64,000 nucleotides of DNA from Bradyrhizobium viridifuturi (GTDB taxonomy: Bacteria; Pseudomonadota; Alphaproteobacteria; Rhizobiales; Xanthobacteraceae): NCBI RefSeq assembly GCF_001238275.1, contig NZ_LGTB01000005.1, forward strand, positions 1-64,000, in the 5' to 3' direction. Below are positions 47,957-56,944 of the stretch, in pieces. Under the pieces are notes generated by a model. It had not been told where the DNA came from and did not search any database. It saw only the letters and a program-made list of their open reading frames with translations. The translations under genes and the position numbers were made by a program. Each line of letters begins with the position of its first letter. The first letter of the stretch is position 1.

Positions 47957-49669
47957 ATGAGCGATTCAATCAAAGTCCCGTCGCACAGCGCCGAAAGTAT
48001 CACGGCGCCTCTGCGGCACGCGACCTTCCGTCGCATCTGGATTGCGAGTCTCCTGTCCAATGTCGGCAGCTTGATACAAGGCGTAGGTGCGGCCTGGGCG
48101 ATGACGCAGATGACGTCATCAGCTGACAAGGTGGCGTTGGTGCAGACCGCGCTGTTGCTACCAGTGATGCTGATTTCAATACCAGCGGGCGCAATCGCCG
48201 ATATGTACGATCGCCGCATCGTGGCACTGGTTTCGCTTGGCATCGCGCTCGCCGGCGCAACTGGCCTTACGGTGGCCGCCTGGCTTGGCCTGGCGACGCC
48301 GAACGTCTTGCTCGTACTCTGCTTCGTGGTCGGCAGCGGCATGGCGCTTATGGGACCGGCCTGGCAATCATCCGTAAGCGAACAAGTGCCGCTGGAAGCG
48401 CAGCTACCTGCGGCCATTGCGCTGAATGGCATCAGCTACAATATCGCACGGAGCGTCGGCCCCGCGATCGGCGGCGTCGTGGTCGCTAGCGCCGGTGCAG
48501 TGGCCGCATTCGCGCTCAACGCGGTGCTCTATCTGCCACTGATGGCCGCGTTGTTCCTTTGGAAGCGCGTCCGCGCCGCCTCACGCCTGCCGCCTGAAAG
48601 ATTGAGCCGCGCAATGGTGTCTGGCGTGCGCTACATCAGCAATTCGCCATCGATCAAGGTCGTATTGCTTCGTACCCTTGTAACCGGCGTTGGAGCCGGC
48701 GCGATTACAGCGCTGATGCCTCTGGTGGTGCGGGATGTGTTGCATGGCGACGCCCAGACCTACGGCATCATGCTTGGTGCTTTTGGCGTGGGGGCCGTGG
48801 TCGGCGCGTTGAACATTGCCGAGATCCGCAGGCAGATGAGCGGCGAAGTTGCGATTCGTGCCTGTGCATTGTCCATGGGCGCGGCGATGGCTGCCGTGGC
48901 GCTGAGCCGTCAGCCGGTATTGACCGCGGCCGCGCTGGTCCTGGCAGGCGCCGTGTGGATGCTGACATGGGCGGTGTTCAACATCGCAGTTCAGCTGTCG
49001 GCGCCACGCTGGGTGACCGGTCGCTCGCTAGCGGCCTATCAGGCGGCGAGTTCAGGCGGGATTGCCGTCGGCAGCTGGGGGTGGGGCCACCTGACGGACG
49101 CGGCCGGCGTTGAAACCGCTCTGCTGGTGTCGGCCGCGCTGATGCTCGCCTCACCACTCATCGGCCGTTGGCTACCCATGCCCCGGGTCGGCGCGCGCGG
49201 CGAAGAGCCCGAGCTGCTCGCCGATCCCGAAGTACGGCTCGCCTTGACTGGACGCAGCGGGCCGCTCGTCGTCGAGGTCGAGTACCGGATTGCACAAGAG
49301 AATGCCCGCGCGTTTCACAACGTCATGCAAGACGTGCAATTGTCCCGCCAGCGCAACGGCGCCTATGGCTGGTCGATCGCGCGCGACATCGCTGATCCCG
49401 AATTGTGGACCGAACGTTATCACTTTCCTACCTGGCTCGATTATTTGCGCTGGCGCAACCGCCCGACCCAATCGGAACGAGCGCTGGAGCGGCGGGCCAT
49501 TCACTTCCACATCGGTCCTGCACCGGTACGTGTTCGCCGCATGCTGGAAAGGCCATTCGGCTCGGTACGCTGGAAAGACGACACACCCGAGCACGCGAGG
49601 GCGGAAATGCGGCCCGAGATGGCAAGCGCGGCAAACGCACGTAGCCGGCCGCTTCGGCCGACCAAGTAA
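47957..49669 (+). CDS. MFS transporter (MFS_3/EntS-like) with C-terminal soluble domain
   Basis: The 570 residues begin with an MFS_3-type exporter of about 12 helices (FRRIWIASLLSNVGSLIQGVGAAWAM, then IPAGAIADMYDRR, and the conserved second half). From about residue 420 a soluble tail follows (VVEVEYRIAQENARAFHNVMQDVQLSRQRNGAYGW and WTERYHFPTWLDYLRWRNR) with the look of an antibiotic-biosynthesis-monooxygenase-like barrel known in this transporter group. Enterobactin-exporter-like proteins move small secreted compounds out. The gene lies 612 bases after the flavin monooxygenase-like gene on the same strand, so they may act in one pathway, but no operon is proven. Confidence 0.85.
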   Translation: MSDSIKVPSHSAESITAPLRHATFRRIWIASLLSNVGSLIQGVGAAWAMTQMTSSADKVALVQTALLLPVMLISIPAGAIADMYDRRIVALVSLGIALAGATGLTVAAWLGLATPNVLLVLCFVVGSGMALMGPAWQSSVSEQVPLEAQLPAAIALNGISYNIARSVGPAIGGVVVASAGAVAAFALNAVLYLPLMAALFLWKRVRAASRLPPERLSRAMVSGVRYISNSPSIKVVLLRTLVTGVGAGAITALMPLVVRDVLHGDAQTYGIMLGAFGVGAVVGALNIAEIRRQMSGEVAIRACALSMGAAMAAVALSRQPVLTAAALVLAGAVWMLTWAVFNIAVQLSAPRWVTGRSLAAYQAASSGGIAVGSWGWGHLTDAAGVETALLVSAALMLASPLIGRWLPMPRVGARGEEPELLADPEVRLALTGRSGPLVVEVEYRIAQENARAFHNVMQDVQLSRQRNGAYGWSIARDIADPELWTERYHFPTWLDYLRWRNRPTQSERALERRAIHFHIGPAPVRVRRMLERPFGSVRWKDDTPEHARAEMRPEMASAANARSRPLRPTK

Positions 49670-50471
49670 CCCGGTTTGCCAAAGCCCGGAACCTTCGCGA
49701 ACGGATGTGCTTGAATATGCAGAATGCCGAGTTTCGGGCAGGCTCTTCGGCTAGTTCAAAGTGCGAGTGGCCCGCCAGCGAATCCGATCTTATGACCAAG
49801 GCCGGCCGCGTCACTCGAGCACTGATCGCGCCAGCAGCTAGTACAGCGAAAACGGCTCTGTGCTCGCTTATGTCCGCCTCCATCGATATCGGTGACACAT
49901 GTTGATTGTTTTCATATGGGGGACAGTGTGAAAGATCGCCTCATCCCTCCCCGTCCGGACAGCCCGCCTCTCGCATACGCATTCCTGACGCGGCGGGCTC
50001 TGTACGTTGTGGACCGAGCTATCACTTTCCTGACTGCATGATTCCGCTAGTGTTCGTCCAAGGCAGCCCGTGCGTTCAACGAGCGGCGGGCAATATGAAA
50101 TGGACAACGCGTTGCGAGAATGAGACGGGACGCTTTGTACGTTAACGTTGCTCGTTGATCTAGCTCCGCCCTTGCGCACGCGCCCCGGCCTATCACTCTG
50201 CTGGAACGGCATCGGAAAATGTCCTCGTACTGCTTTCGGGTGATGAGCTCCCTGCCGATAGTTCCTCGAACCTTTATATGGTTCGGCGAGACGGAACTGT
50301 TTCTCCACCGGCTCAAGGTGGGCTGTCGCTCCATCATGGCAGTGCACTCGAAGGGGTTCGATGCGCGACCATGACTTTATCTCCGGCTGCTTTTTAGGCG
50401 CTGGCCGTCGCCGGGCTCGCTTTGCTTTGCTCGACTTACTCGCCGCCGCATTTACCTTGTGAGGACCATCC
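49670..50471. other. Intergenic, no gene recognised
   Basis: A long minus-strand frame (49868-50746) lies partly opposite the following gene and has no domain; I treat it as antisense noise. Confidence 0.4.
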
Positions 50472-51590
50472 ATGACATCACTCAAGCTGATTGGCTTTGC
50501 GCTTGGAGCACTTATTGCGCTGTCCACCGAGGCATTGGCAGAGGACATCACCATCGCCGTCGCCGGACCGATAACTGGGGGCGAGTCCGCCTTCGGCCGG
50601 CAAATGAAGAACGGCGCGGAGATGGCGGTGGAGCAGATCAACGCGTCCGGCGGCGTACTCGGCAAGATGCTCGTCCTCGACATCGAGGACGATGCCTGCG
50701 ATCCCAAGCAGGCGCGATCTGTCGCGGAGAAGATCGCTGCCGCCAAGATTCCATTCGTTGCCGGGCACTTTTGCTCTTCGTCGTCGATCCCGGCTTCGGA
50801 AGCCTACGCGGACGGCAACGTACTGCAGATCACGCCCGCCTCGACCAATCCCCTGTTCACCGAGCGCAAGCTATGGAACGTGGCGCGCGTCTGCGGCCGC
50901 GACGACCAGCAGGGGCAGGTTGCGGCCGATTATATCGCCAAGCATTTCAAGGGCAAGAACATCGGCATTCTCAACGACAAGACCACCTATGGCAGGGGGC
51001 TTGCCGACGAGACGAAGAGGGCCCTCAACAAGGCAGGCGTCATCGAGAAGATTTACGAGCCCTATAACAAGGGCGACAAGGATTTCAATGCGATTGTCTC
51101 GCGCCTGAAGCGAGACAATATCGATCTCGTCTATGTCGGCGGCTATCATCAGGAAGCAGGTCTCATCCTGCGCCAGATGCGTGATCAGGGCCTGAAGACC
51201 GTACTGATGTCGGGTGATGCCCTGGCTGACAAGGAATTTGCCTCGGTCACCGGCGCAGCTGGAGCGGGCACGCTTTTCACTTTCGGGCCAGACCCACGCA
51301 ACAAGCCAGCGGCGGCTGCCATCGTCAGTAAGTTCAAAGCCAGGAATGTCGATCCCGAAGGGTACACCCTCTACACCTACGCTGCAGTGCAGGTCTGGGT
51401 TCAAGCCGCAATCAAAGCCGGCACCACGGATCCGAGGAAGGTGATGGACGTGATCAAGGCGGGCTCCTGGGACACGGTGATCGGCAAGCTGGAATACGAT
51501 GCCAAGGGTGACATCAAGCAGATCGACTATGTCGTTTACAGGTGGGACGACAAGGGCGGCTATAGCGAGACCAACCCGAGCGCGTTTTGA
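50472..51590 (+). CDS. Branched-chain amino acid ABC transporter substrate-binding protein (LivK-like)
   Basis: The 372 residues start with a signal peptide (LKLIGFALGALIALSTEALAED). The periplasmic-binding fold type I has family motifs ITIAVAGPITGGESAFGRQMKNGAEMAVEQIN, EDDACDPKQA, and VAGHFCSSSSIPASE. Such proteins deliver leucine, isoleucine, valine or related amides to LivHMGF permeases. The permease and ATPase genes are not nearby, so it is an orphan receptor. GAGG lies before ATG 50472. Confidence 0.92.
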   Translation: MTSLKLIGFALGALIALSTEALAEDITIAVAGPITGGESAFGRQMKNGAEMAVEQINASGGVLGKMLVLDIEDDACDPKQARSVAEKIAAAKIPFVAGHFCSSSSIPASEAYADGNVLQITPASTNPLFTERKLWNVARVCGRDDQQGQVAADYIAKHFKGKNIGILNDKTTYGRGLADETKRALNKAGVIEKIYEPYNKGDKDFNAIVSRLKRDNIDLVYVGGYHQEAGLILRQMRDQGLKTVLMSGDALADKEFASVTGAAGAGTLFTFGPDPRNKPAAAAIVSKFKARNVDPEGYTLYTYAAVQVWVQAAIKAGTTDPRKVMDVIKAGSWDTVIGKLEYDAKGDIKQIDYVVYRWDDKGGYSETNPSAF

Positions 51591-52048
51591 CGCATCTTAG
51601 GCCGACGCATCAAAGCTGGCGTGTCTCCCGGAGCGATGATCAATGCCGATGGAGCAGCTTGGTATCCGTAAATAAAGCCGGCACCGCCTGCAAACGCTGA
51701 TCGTCGACCTTTACCCGATCGACGCACGGCGCGCTCTCCAGATTCAACGCCTCCACCGGGTTGGAGGTAATCGAGCTTGTTAGACCTGCATAGCGCAGGT
51801 CTATGAGCAAGCGATCGACAAGATGAAACGGCTGATCGAGAGCCTGCAGACCCACATTTTCCGTGCGATACGCACTCTTGTCCATCGATCCATGAAGCGG
51901 TTCGACCGGAAATTACGCGGCCCCGCCCCAAGAAGAACAAGGGCGGGGCCGCTCCCCTCCCCCGGGGGACGCCGCGCTGCGGATCATAATGGCTATTGTC
52001 AAACGTCCATCATCTGCGCATTGACCATTCGGTATACGGCCGAGCGCG
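51591..52048. other. Intergenic with a strong hairpin
   Basis: No gene is recognised. It contains the perfect inverted repeat at 51917-51952. Confidence 0.4.
51917..51952. repeat. Perfect 12-bp inverted repeat
   Basis: GCGGCCCCGCCC and its exact complement enclose a 12-base purine-rich loop. The stem is very stable. No T run follows on either strand, so it is not a standard terminator. Confidence 0.7.
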
Positions 52049-52222
52049 TCAGCCGGATTGCGACTTTCGGCCCTCTGCATTTTGCGTGACATTGCGCAAG
52101 ACGAGTTCAGAAAGCTGCACGACCAGCTGTTTGAGACGCGCTATCTCCCGTCTGCAGCGCAGCTCACGCTCTTCATCTGTCGTTGTCGACAGTTCATAGC
52201 GGCTTACAACCGCATGATTCAT
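52049..52222 (-). CDS. Small helical protein of unknown function
   Basis: The 57 residues from ATG 52222 (MNHAVVSRYELSTTTDEERELRCRREIARLKQLVVQLSELVLRNV) form one long amphipathic helix that could dimerise as a coiled coil, ending polar. Similar short RREIARLKQL proteins occur in rhizobia, to my knowledge often next to transposase remnants, but I cannot name the family. Confidence 0.5.
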   Translation of the reverse strand: MNHAVVSRYELSTTTDEERELRCRREIARLKQLVVQLSELVLRNVTQNAEGRKSQSG

Positions 52223-53084
52223 TTGACCCTCTATCCGACCAAATAACCGCGAACGACAATTCAAGCACACCCTATCGCCCCGTAATTGTACGGAAACATC
52301 GGCCTTTCGACGCCACGAAACACTGTACGAAGCGATCCAACTGTCTCGCCGAGCCGATCAATGTGTTATCCGCGCTACAGATCGGTCCGTTTCGTACTTA
52401 CATAAACTCGCTGGCATGACGCGCCAGGAGGCCGCGCTTTGTCCTCTTGGAGCCGGAGCGAATAATCACTTCGGATTTCTATTGCCAGCCTGATTTGCAC
52501 GTCACGGCGACGACAGGGCGCACCGCCCCCGAAACCTATCGCAGGCTGACGAGGCGATCGCCGTTCCTGCTGACAAGGTCTGCCGATCGTGTTTCAGGGG
52601 CTTCAGATCCGGCCGCCGTTCGACGGCATCCCCCCTCACTCACGATCGACCGCAAACCAGATGCACTCTTGCGTAGCCAGATGAGCTGCCCCGGCTCCGC
52701 AATTGCTTTGCTCGGCTGCCGCCAAGGCACGATGCGGAAGGCGTCAGTGTCGAGCCGACGTTGGCTGCACGCTCGTGAGCCTTGACGCCGGTTGGAGGGT
52801 ACCGCAGCTCGGCGGTCCAGGCGATCGCGCACCATGTTTCGTCGTTCTACAGAAGTAAGTGGTTTATCGTCGAGCTTTCAGGGATAGCCAGAGCGTCATC
52901 GTCCAGTGCGTTTATGGGCTATCCGGCGTCTCCCCTAGAGATCGCGCAAAGCTCGAATAGGGGAGTAGGAGAAACGTTGAACATCAAGGGGAACCGTGCA
53001 GAATGGCCGCGGCTATGGCTGGTGGGGATAGGTGTCGATATCGGCGTGCCCCGGCGATAGAACGGGGTTTGCTTGCCGCACCAA
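52223..53084. other. Intergenic, no gene recognised
   Basis: Only short frames without signature are present. Confidence 0.4.
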
Positions 53085-53776
53085 ATGCTCATTGCGCGTC
53101 TGCGGAGCGTCACGGGCTTGTCCGAGCAAGACCAAGCTAAGCTCGAAAGCATGCCTCACACCATCAAACGGTTCGCTCCTGGCGAGTGCCTGGCGCGCCA
53201 GGGGGATCGGCCTGTGAGCTGTGCAGTCGTGATGGGCGGCTTTCTGTCTCGCCAAAGAGTGGCATCGGATCGAATCCAGATAACGTCCTTCTATATACCT
53301 GGGGACATCCCCGACCTGCACACCCTTCACTTTCCGGAAATGGATCGCGATCTCCGCAGCATCGGCACCAGCATCATTGCCCTTGTACCCCACTCCTACC
53401 TCAGGGAAATCCTCGCGAAGTCTGCCGCGCTCGCCCATGCGTTTTGGCGGGAGACGTTGATTCACACGGCGATCTATCGCGAATGGATCGAAAATCTCGG
53501 CTCCCGGGAAGCGTTGCCCCGGCTTGCTCATCTTCTTTGCGAGATCGCCGCGCGGCTTGAGCTCGTCGGGCTTCTGAACAATGGTCGCTTCCATGTTCCA
53601 TTCACACAGCAAGACATCGCCGATGCATGCGGCTTTCGACGGTACACGCGAATCGGACGATCCAGGAGCTTCGGCGCAGGAAGCTCATTGAATGGAACGG
53701 ACATGCTGTTGATCTTATTCAGCGAGATCGACTCGAGTTGCTTGCAGATTTCCGTCCCTCCTATCTGATGCGCTGA
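53085..53776 (+). pseudogene. Crp/Fnr-family regulator, frameshift in the helix-turn-helix
   Basis: The beta-roll sensor (IKRFAPGECLARQGDRPVSCAVVMGGFLSRQR through YIPGDIPDLHTLHF) and the dimer helix are intact. The C-terminal domain starts VPFTQQDIADACG and then loses frame near 53628. In the next frame it continues as STVHANRTIQELRRRKLIEWNGHAVDLIQRDRLELLADFRPSYLMR with a normal stop at 53774-53776. A single missing base accounts for it. Without repair the recognition helix is lost. No iron-sulfur cysteines are present. The ATG 53085 is preferred over the upstream TTG. Confidence 0.8.
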
Positions 53777-54714
53777 ATTTCTTGGGCCGTTGCTGCCTGC
53801 GCAGCTTTGCCTAGACATCACAGGCGGCGTTCACCTTTCGACAGGTAAGACCGAGCGCTGGTATGTATTGGCTTTGAGGCGAATGCATTGCTCGTGGGCG
53901 GAATCCCCAGGGCATTTTTTTGCCCGGCCAGCGCCCCGTCGCGATCTCGCGCAGCGAACGTGTGTCGCCGACGGATTTCGAGGAACGCCGGCAAGATCCA
54001 CAAAATCTGCATCGTCAATCGTTGGGAGCTCGCGGCCACGGGAGAGCGATTTCCGTGTTGCCAGCACAGCTTTGGCGCTTGGCTGTGATATGCCCGCCGA
54101 ATGAGCCGCGCCGCGCAACTCCCCGGTAAAGATGCTCGGATCGGGCACCGAGCCCATCATGCTCGGACCACCCCCGTCCAATCTTGGTAAGATGATCATA
54201 GCACATTTGAGATCGTCGACACCGACCGTGTGATTAGGCCGGCTAACAAGACGCTCAAAAAGTGCGCTGCTCTGAAGATTCTCTGCCGCCAATCAGCAAG
54301 CACGTCAGCTTCTGGAAAGGCCAAAAGGCATGAGATCACGTGGAAAACATGACGCACAACGCGTCTCGATCACGGTGTAGTACGCGACTATCAAAGAACG
54401 AGAGCAACACGTACGTCTGCTCCTCTCGAAGGTACTTAGCTGATTGTAAAGGCCCTCGGCTTGAATTGCATGCGGGTCAGCTCAAAGAGCTTGAATCGCA
54501 CGCGGCGGCACGTTGTATCATCTCAGAGTAGCTAACAAGGGAGTCCGAAAGGACTTCCTGTTGCTGCCGTGATGAGACGCTGATGCGATCGGTATGTGTG
54601 CAGCAGAGACCAACTCCACTGTTGCCACCATCATCTATGAGATGACGCGAAGGAGGAACGCTCGACACCAGATCTGCCCGACATGATCCTTCGCAATTTG
54701 AATTTGCGGTAAAA
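53777..54714. other. Gene-poor stretch
   Basis: No protein gene is recognised. It contains one copy of the dispersed repeat (54485-54525). Confidence 0.4.
54485..54525 (+). repeat. Dispersed 41-bp repeat, copy 1
   Basis: AAGAGCTTGAATCGCACGCG and the 20 bases after it recur at 55203-55242 with about 34 of 41 positions equal. A shorter third piece (GGCTTGAATTGCATGCGG) lies just before it, near 54448. In one phase both long copies read LNRT.RH.V, so a decayed small gene is possible. Confidence 0.5.
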
Positions 54715-54834
54715 TCCTTGCCGCAAATATCCGTCGGCAGCCTCCCTCTGTCGACGGAAGCTGGCGCGATGCTTAGCAGCCTCGCTCCCCCAGACGGACT
54801 TCGCCCGGCCATCGATCAGGCCGGGCTTTTTTTT
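54715..54834 (+). ncRNA. Candidate three-hairpin sRNA, copy B
   Basis: Hairpin 1 pairs CCGTCG (54731-54736) with CGACGG (54752-54757) around a loop containing CCTCCC. Hairpin 2 pairs GCGA with TCGC (54766-54785) and is followed by TCCCCC. The terminator pairs CCCGGCC with GGCCGGG (54804-54825) and ends in eight Ts. Compared with copy A (33545-33661) one pair of hairpin 1 is A-T there and G-C here, a compensatory change. About 580 bases separate it from the operon at 55413. The 5' end is approximate. Confidence 0.65.
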
Positions 54835-55202
54835 GCTGCCCATGAAGAGCGTAATTTGAGGCGTTCTAGCCGGCGTATAATGATTGCGGAGAGTTGAGAA
54901 CGAATTTGAATTGCTCGTGGGTCCATCAGACCGGCTGAGTCTCTCGCGATCAAACCGCTTACAATTCGTACGATGATATGCGACAGTGGTGACCGATCGA
55001 CGCATTCGAGCGACTGCGGCCTTAAAACTTCCACATGGCGTCGCGAAGCTGCGCTTGCGAGCACCTTCTCGATCACGACAATATGTGTTTAGTACCCGCA
55101 TCGGGAGCACTGGTGGGTCGATTTGCTTTGAGAGCTCTTAGATCTCTCAAAAATCGCATTTCGCGGAAGCCGCTTGCTCATATTTATGCGATTGCTGCCT
55201 CG

Positions 55203-55242
55203 AAGGGCTTGAATCGCACGCAGCGTCATATTGTACGATCTC
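55203..55242 (+). repeat. Dispersed 41-bp repeat, copy 2
   Basis: This is the second copy of the element at 54485-54525. It is the 3' end of an open frame whose last residues are ASKGLNRTQRHIVRSHGDDP. It stands about 170 bases before the GMC oxidoreductase gene. Confidence 0.5.
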
Positions 55243-55412
55243 ACGGCGATGATCCCTAGCGGACGAGCGAAGCCAAACCGGAAATCCGGAGCGATCGCAT
55301 GAATCAGCCGCGCGTCCAACGCCCGCGATGAGACTTAGTTCGATGGCATTTCCTCTCTAATGAACACGGCGCGATAGCGCATCGGCGATATTTGTTGCCA
55401 GAAGATGGGATA

Positions 55413-56924
55413 ATGACGGCCGATATTGTTGATGTATGTGTAATCGGGAGTGGCGCCAGCGGCTCGACGGTCGCTCACGAGATCGCACAACGCGGATTGC
55501 GAGTACTTCTTCTCGAGCAGGGACGAACACTTCCTCCCGGCGCTTCGCTGGCGAACGTCCAAAATGGCATGGATAGCGCCCTGGTGCAGTCTGCGGCAGG
55601 AACGTTGACGCCGTTCGGGCGTCCGTGGACCGTCTGCGCGCTCGGTGGCGGAATGACTTTGTATGCCGGGATAGCCTTCCGCTGTCGCGCCATCGATTTT
55701 GACGCACGAGCGCATGTGGCCAGGGACGCGCTCGACCCGAGCTGGCCAATCGACTACACGGACCTACGCCCATTCTATGATGAGGTGGAACAGCGCGTGG
55801 GAGTAGCCCGCCTGGCCGGAGCGGATCCGCTCGAGCCGCCGAGCGATCCCCCCGTTCTGCCACCGCACAAATACAGTGTGCAGGGCCAGTTGATCGCCGA
55901 TGCCGGGGCACGCCTGGGCCGGCTGCCGTTCCCCACTCCATTGGCAATCAACTCGATCCCATATCGCGGCCGGCCAGCTTGTCACTGCGAGGGACCATGC
56001 AACGAACATCTGTGCCCGAGCGGCGCGAGGGCCGACGCACGCTCGCCGTTCAGGGGTATCGCCCTGCCGCCGGACGCGCTGACGATTGCGCTTGGCAGCA
56101 AGGCCGTCCGCATCGATCTCGGCAACGTCAGTCGCGCCGATGCGGTGGAATGGATAGACACTCTCAACCGACAACGCGCTCGGGTCCGCGCCCGCTGCGT
56201 TGTACTCGCGGGCAACGCGGTACAGTCTGCCGCCCTGCTCCTACGCTCGGCGCAACAGGCAGCGCCCAACGGCATCGGCAACGCATCTGGCATGGTAGGC
56301 AGTGGCATCTCGTTTAAGATCAGCGGCTACGTGACCGGTAGGACCACGTTGAATCCGCCGACCACGCCCCAGTCCGGCCACCCCTTCTCCACTGTCGCGG
56401 TGTCCGATCACTACCTGGACGACGAGGCGCCTTCGGGGCTCGGCGGAATGATCTACGAAGCAAGTCAGCCCGAACGCACGGATTCCGGCGAGATAAGGCT
56501 ACGGCTGCATTTTTTGGCGGCCGATCAGCCCATGCGCAACAACACGGTCCGGCTGGCCACCAGCCGGGACGGGCTGGGTTTGCCCAAGATCATTCTCGAT
56601 TACCGGACCCACCCCCTCGACAAGCGCCGACTAGGCTACTTGTCGCGACATGCGTCGAACTTGCTGGCCGAGGCAGGGGTAAAACAAGTCGATTATCAAG
56701 ATTCCAATTATCAGTTCGGCAGCGGACATCTGCATGGCGGCTGTCGGGCAGGAAGAGATCCGACACAATCGGTGGTTGACCCTTGGGGCCGCGTGCACGA
56801 CATCGACAATCTCTATGTCGCGGATGGCGGCTTCTTCCCCTATGCCGGGGGCGTCAACCCGACCTTCACCATTCAGGCGAACGCGCTGCGGATCGCTCGA
56901 AGAATAGTCACGCAGCTGACGTAA
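55413..56924 (+). CDS. GMC-family flavin oxidoreductase
   Basis: First gene of a five-gene operon. The 503 residues contain the FAD dinucleotide fold (VCVIGSGASGSTVAHEIA, residues 8-25), GGGMTLYAGIAF near 78-89, and the C-terminal catalytic block HLHGGCRAGRD and NPTFTIQANAL with His and Asn. Four cysteines (Cys190, 192, 196, 201, in CHCEGPCNEHLC) recall the cluster in gluconate or fructose dehydrogenase-like members. The expected reaction is oxidation of an alcohol to an aldehyde or ketone. No signal peptide is visible, so it acts in the cytosol. An in-frame upstream start exists, but ATG 55413 fits family starts. The next gene starts 20 bases after the stop. Confidence 0.87.
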   Translation: MTADIVDVCVIGSGASGSTVAHEIAQRGLRVLLLEQGRTLPPGASLANVQNGMDSALVQSAAGTLTPFGRPWTVCALGGGMTLYAGIAFRCRAIDFDARAHVARDALDPSWPIDYTDLRPFYDEVEQRVGVARLAGADPLEPPSDPPVLPPHKYSVQGQLIADAGARLGRLPFPTPLAINSIPYRGRPACHCEGPCNEHLCPSGARADARSPFRGIALPPDALTIALGSKAVRIDLGNVSRADAVEWIDTLNRQRARVRARCVVLAGNAVQSAALLLRSAQQAAPNGIGNASGMVGSGISFKISGYVTGRTTLNPPTTPQSGHPFSTVAVSDHYLDDEAPSGLGGMIYEASQPERTDSGEIRLRLHFLAADQPMRNNTVRLATSRDGLGLPKIILDYRTHPLDKRRLGYLSRHASNLLAEAGVKQVDYQDSNYQFGSGHLHGGCRAGRDPTQSVVDPWGRVHDIDNLYVADGGFFPYAGGVNPTFTIQANALRIARRIVTQLT

Positions 56925-56944
56925 CGAGCGCAACGGAGAGGGTT

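Noticed and set aside
49868..50746. Minus-strand frame of about 290 codons
   Set aside because: Half of it lies opposite the binding-protein gene and it is low in complexity; there is no start or domain.
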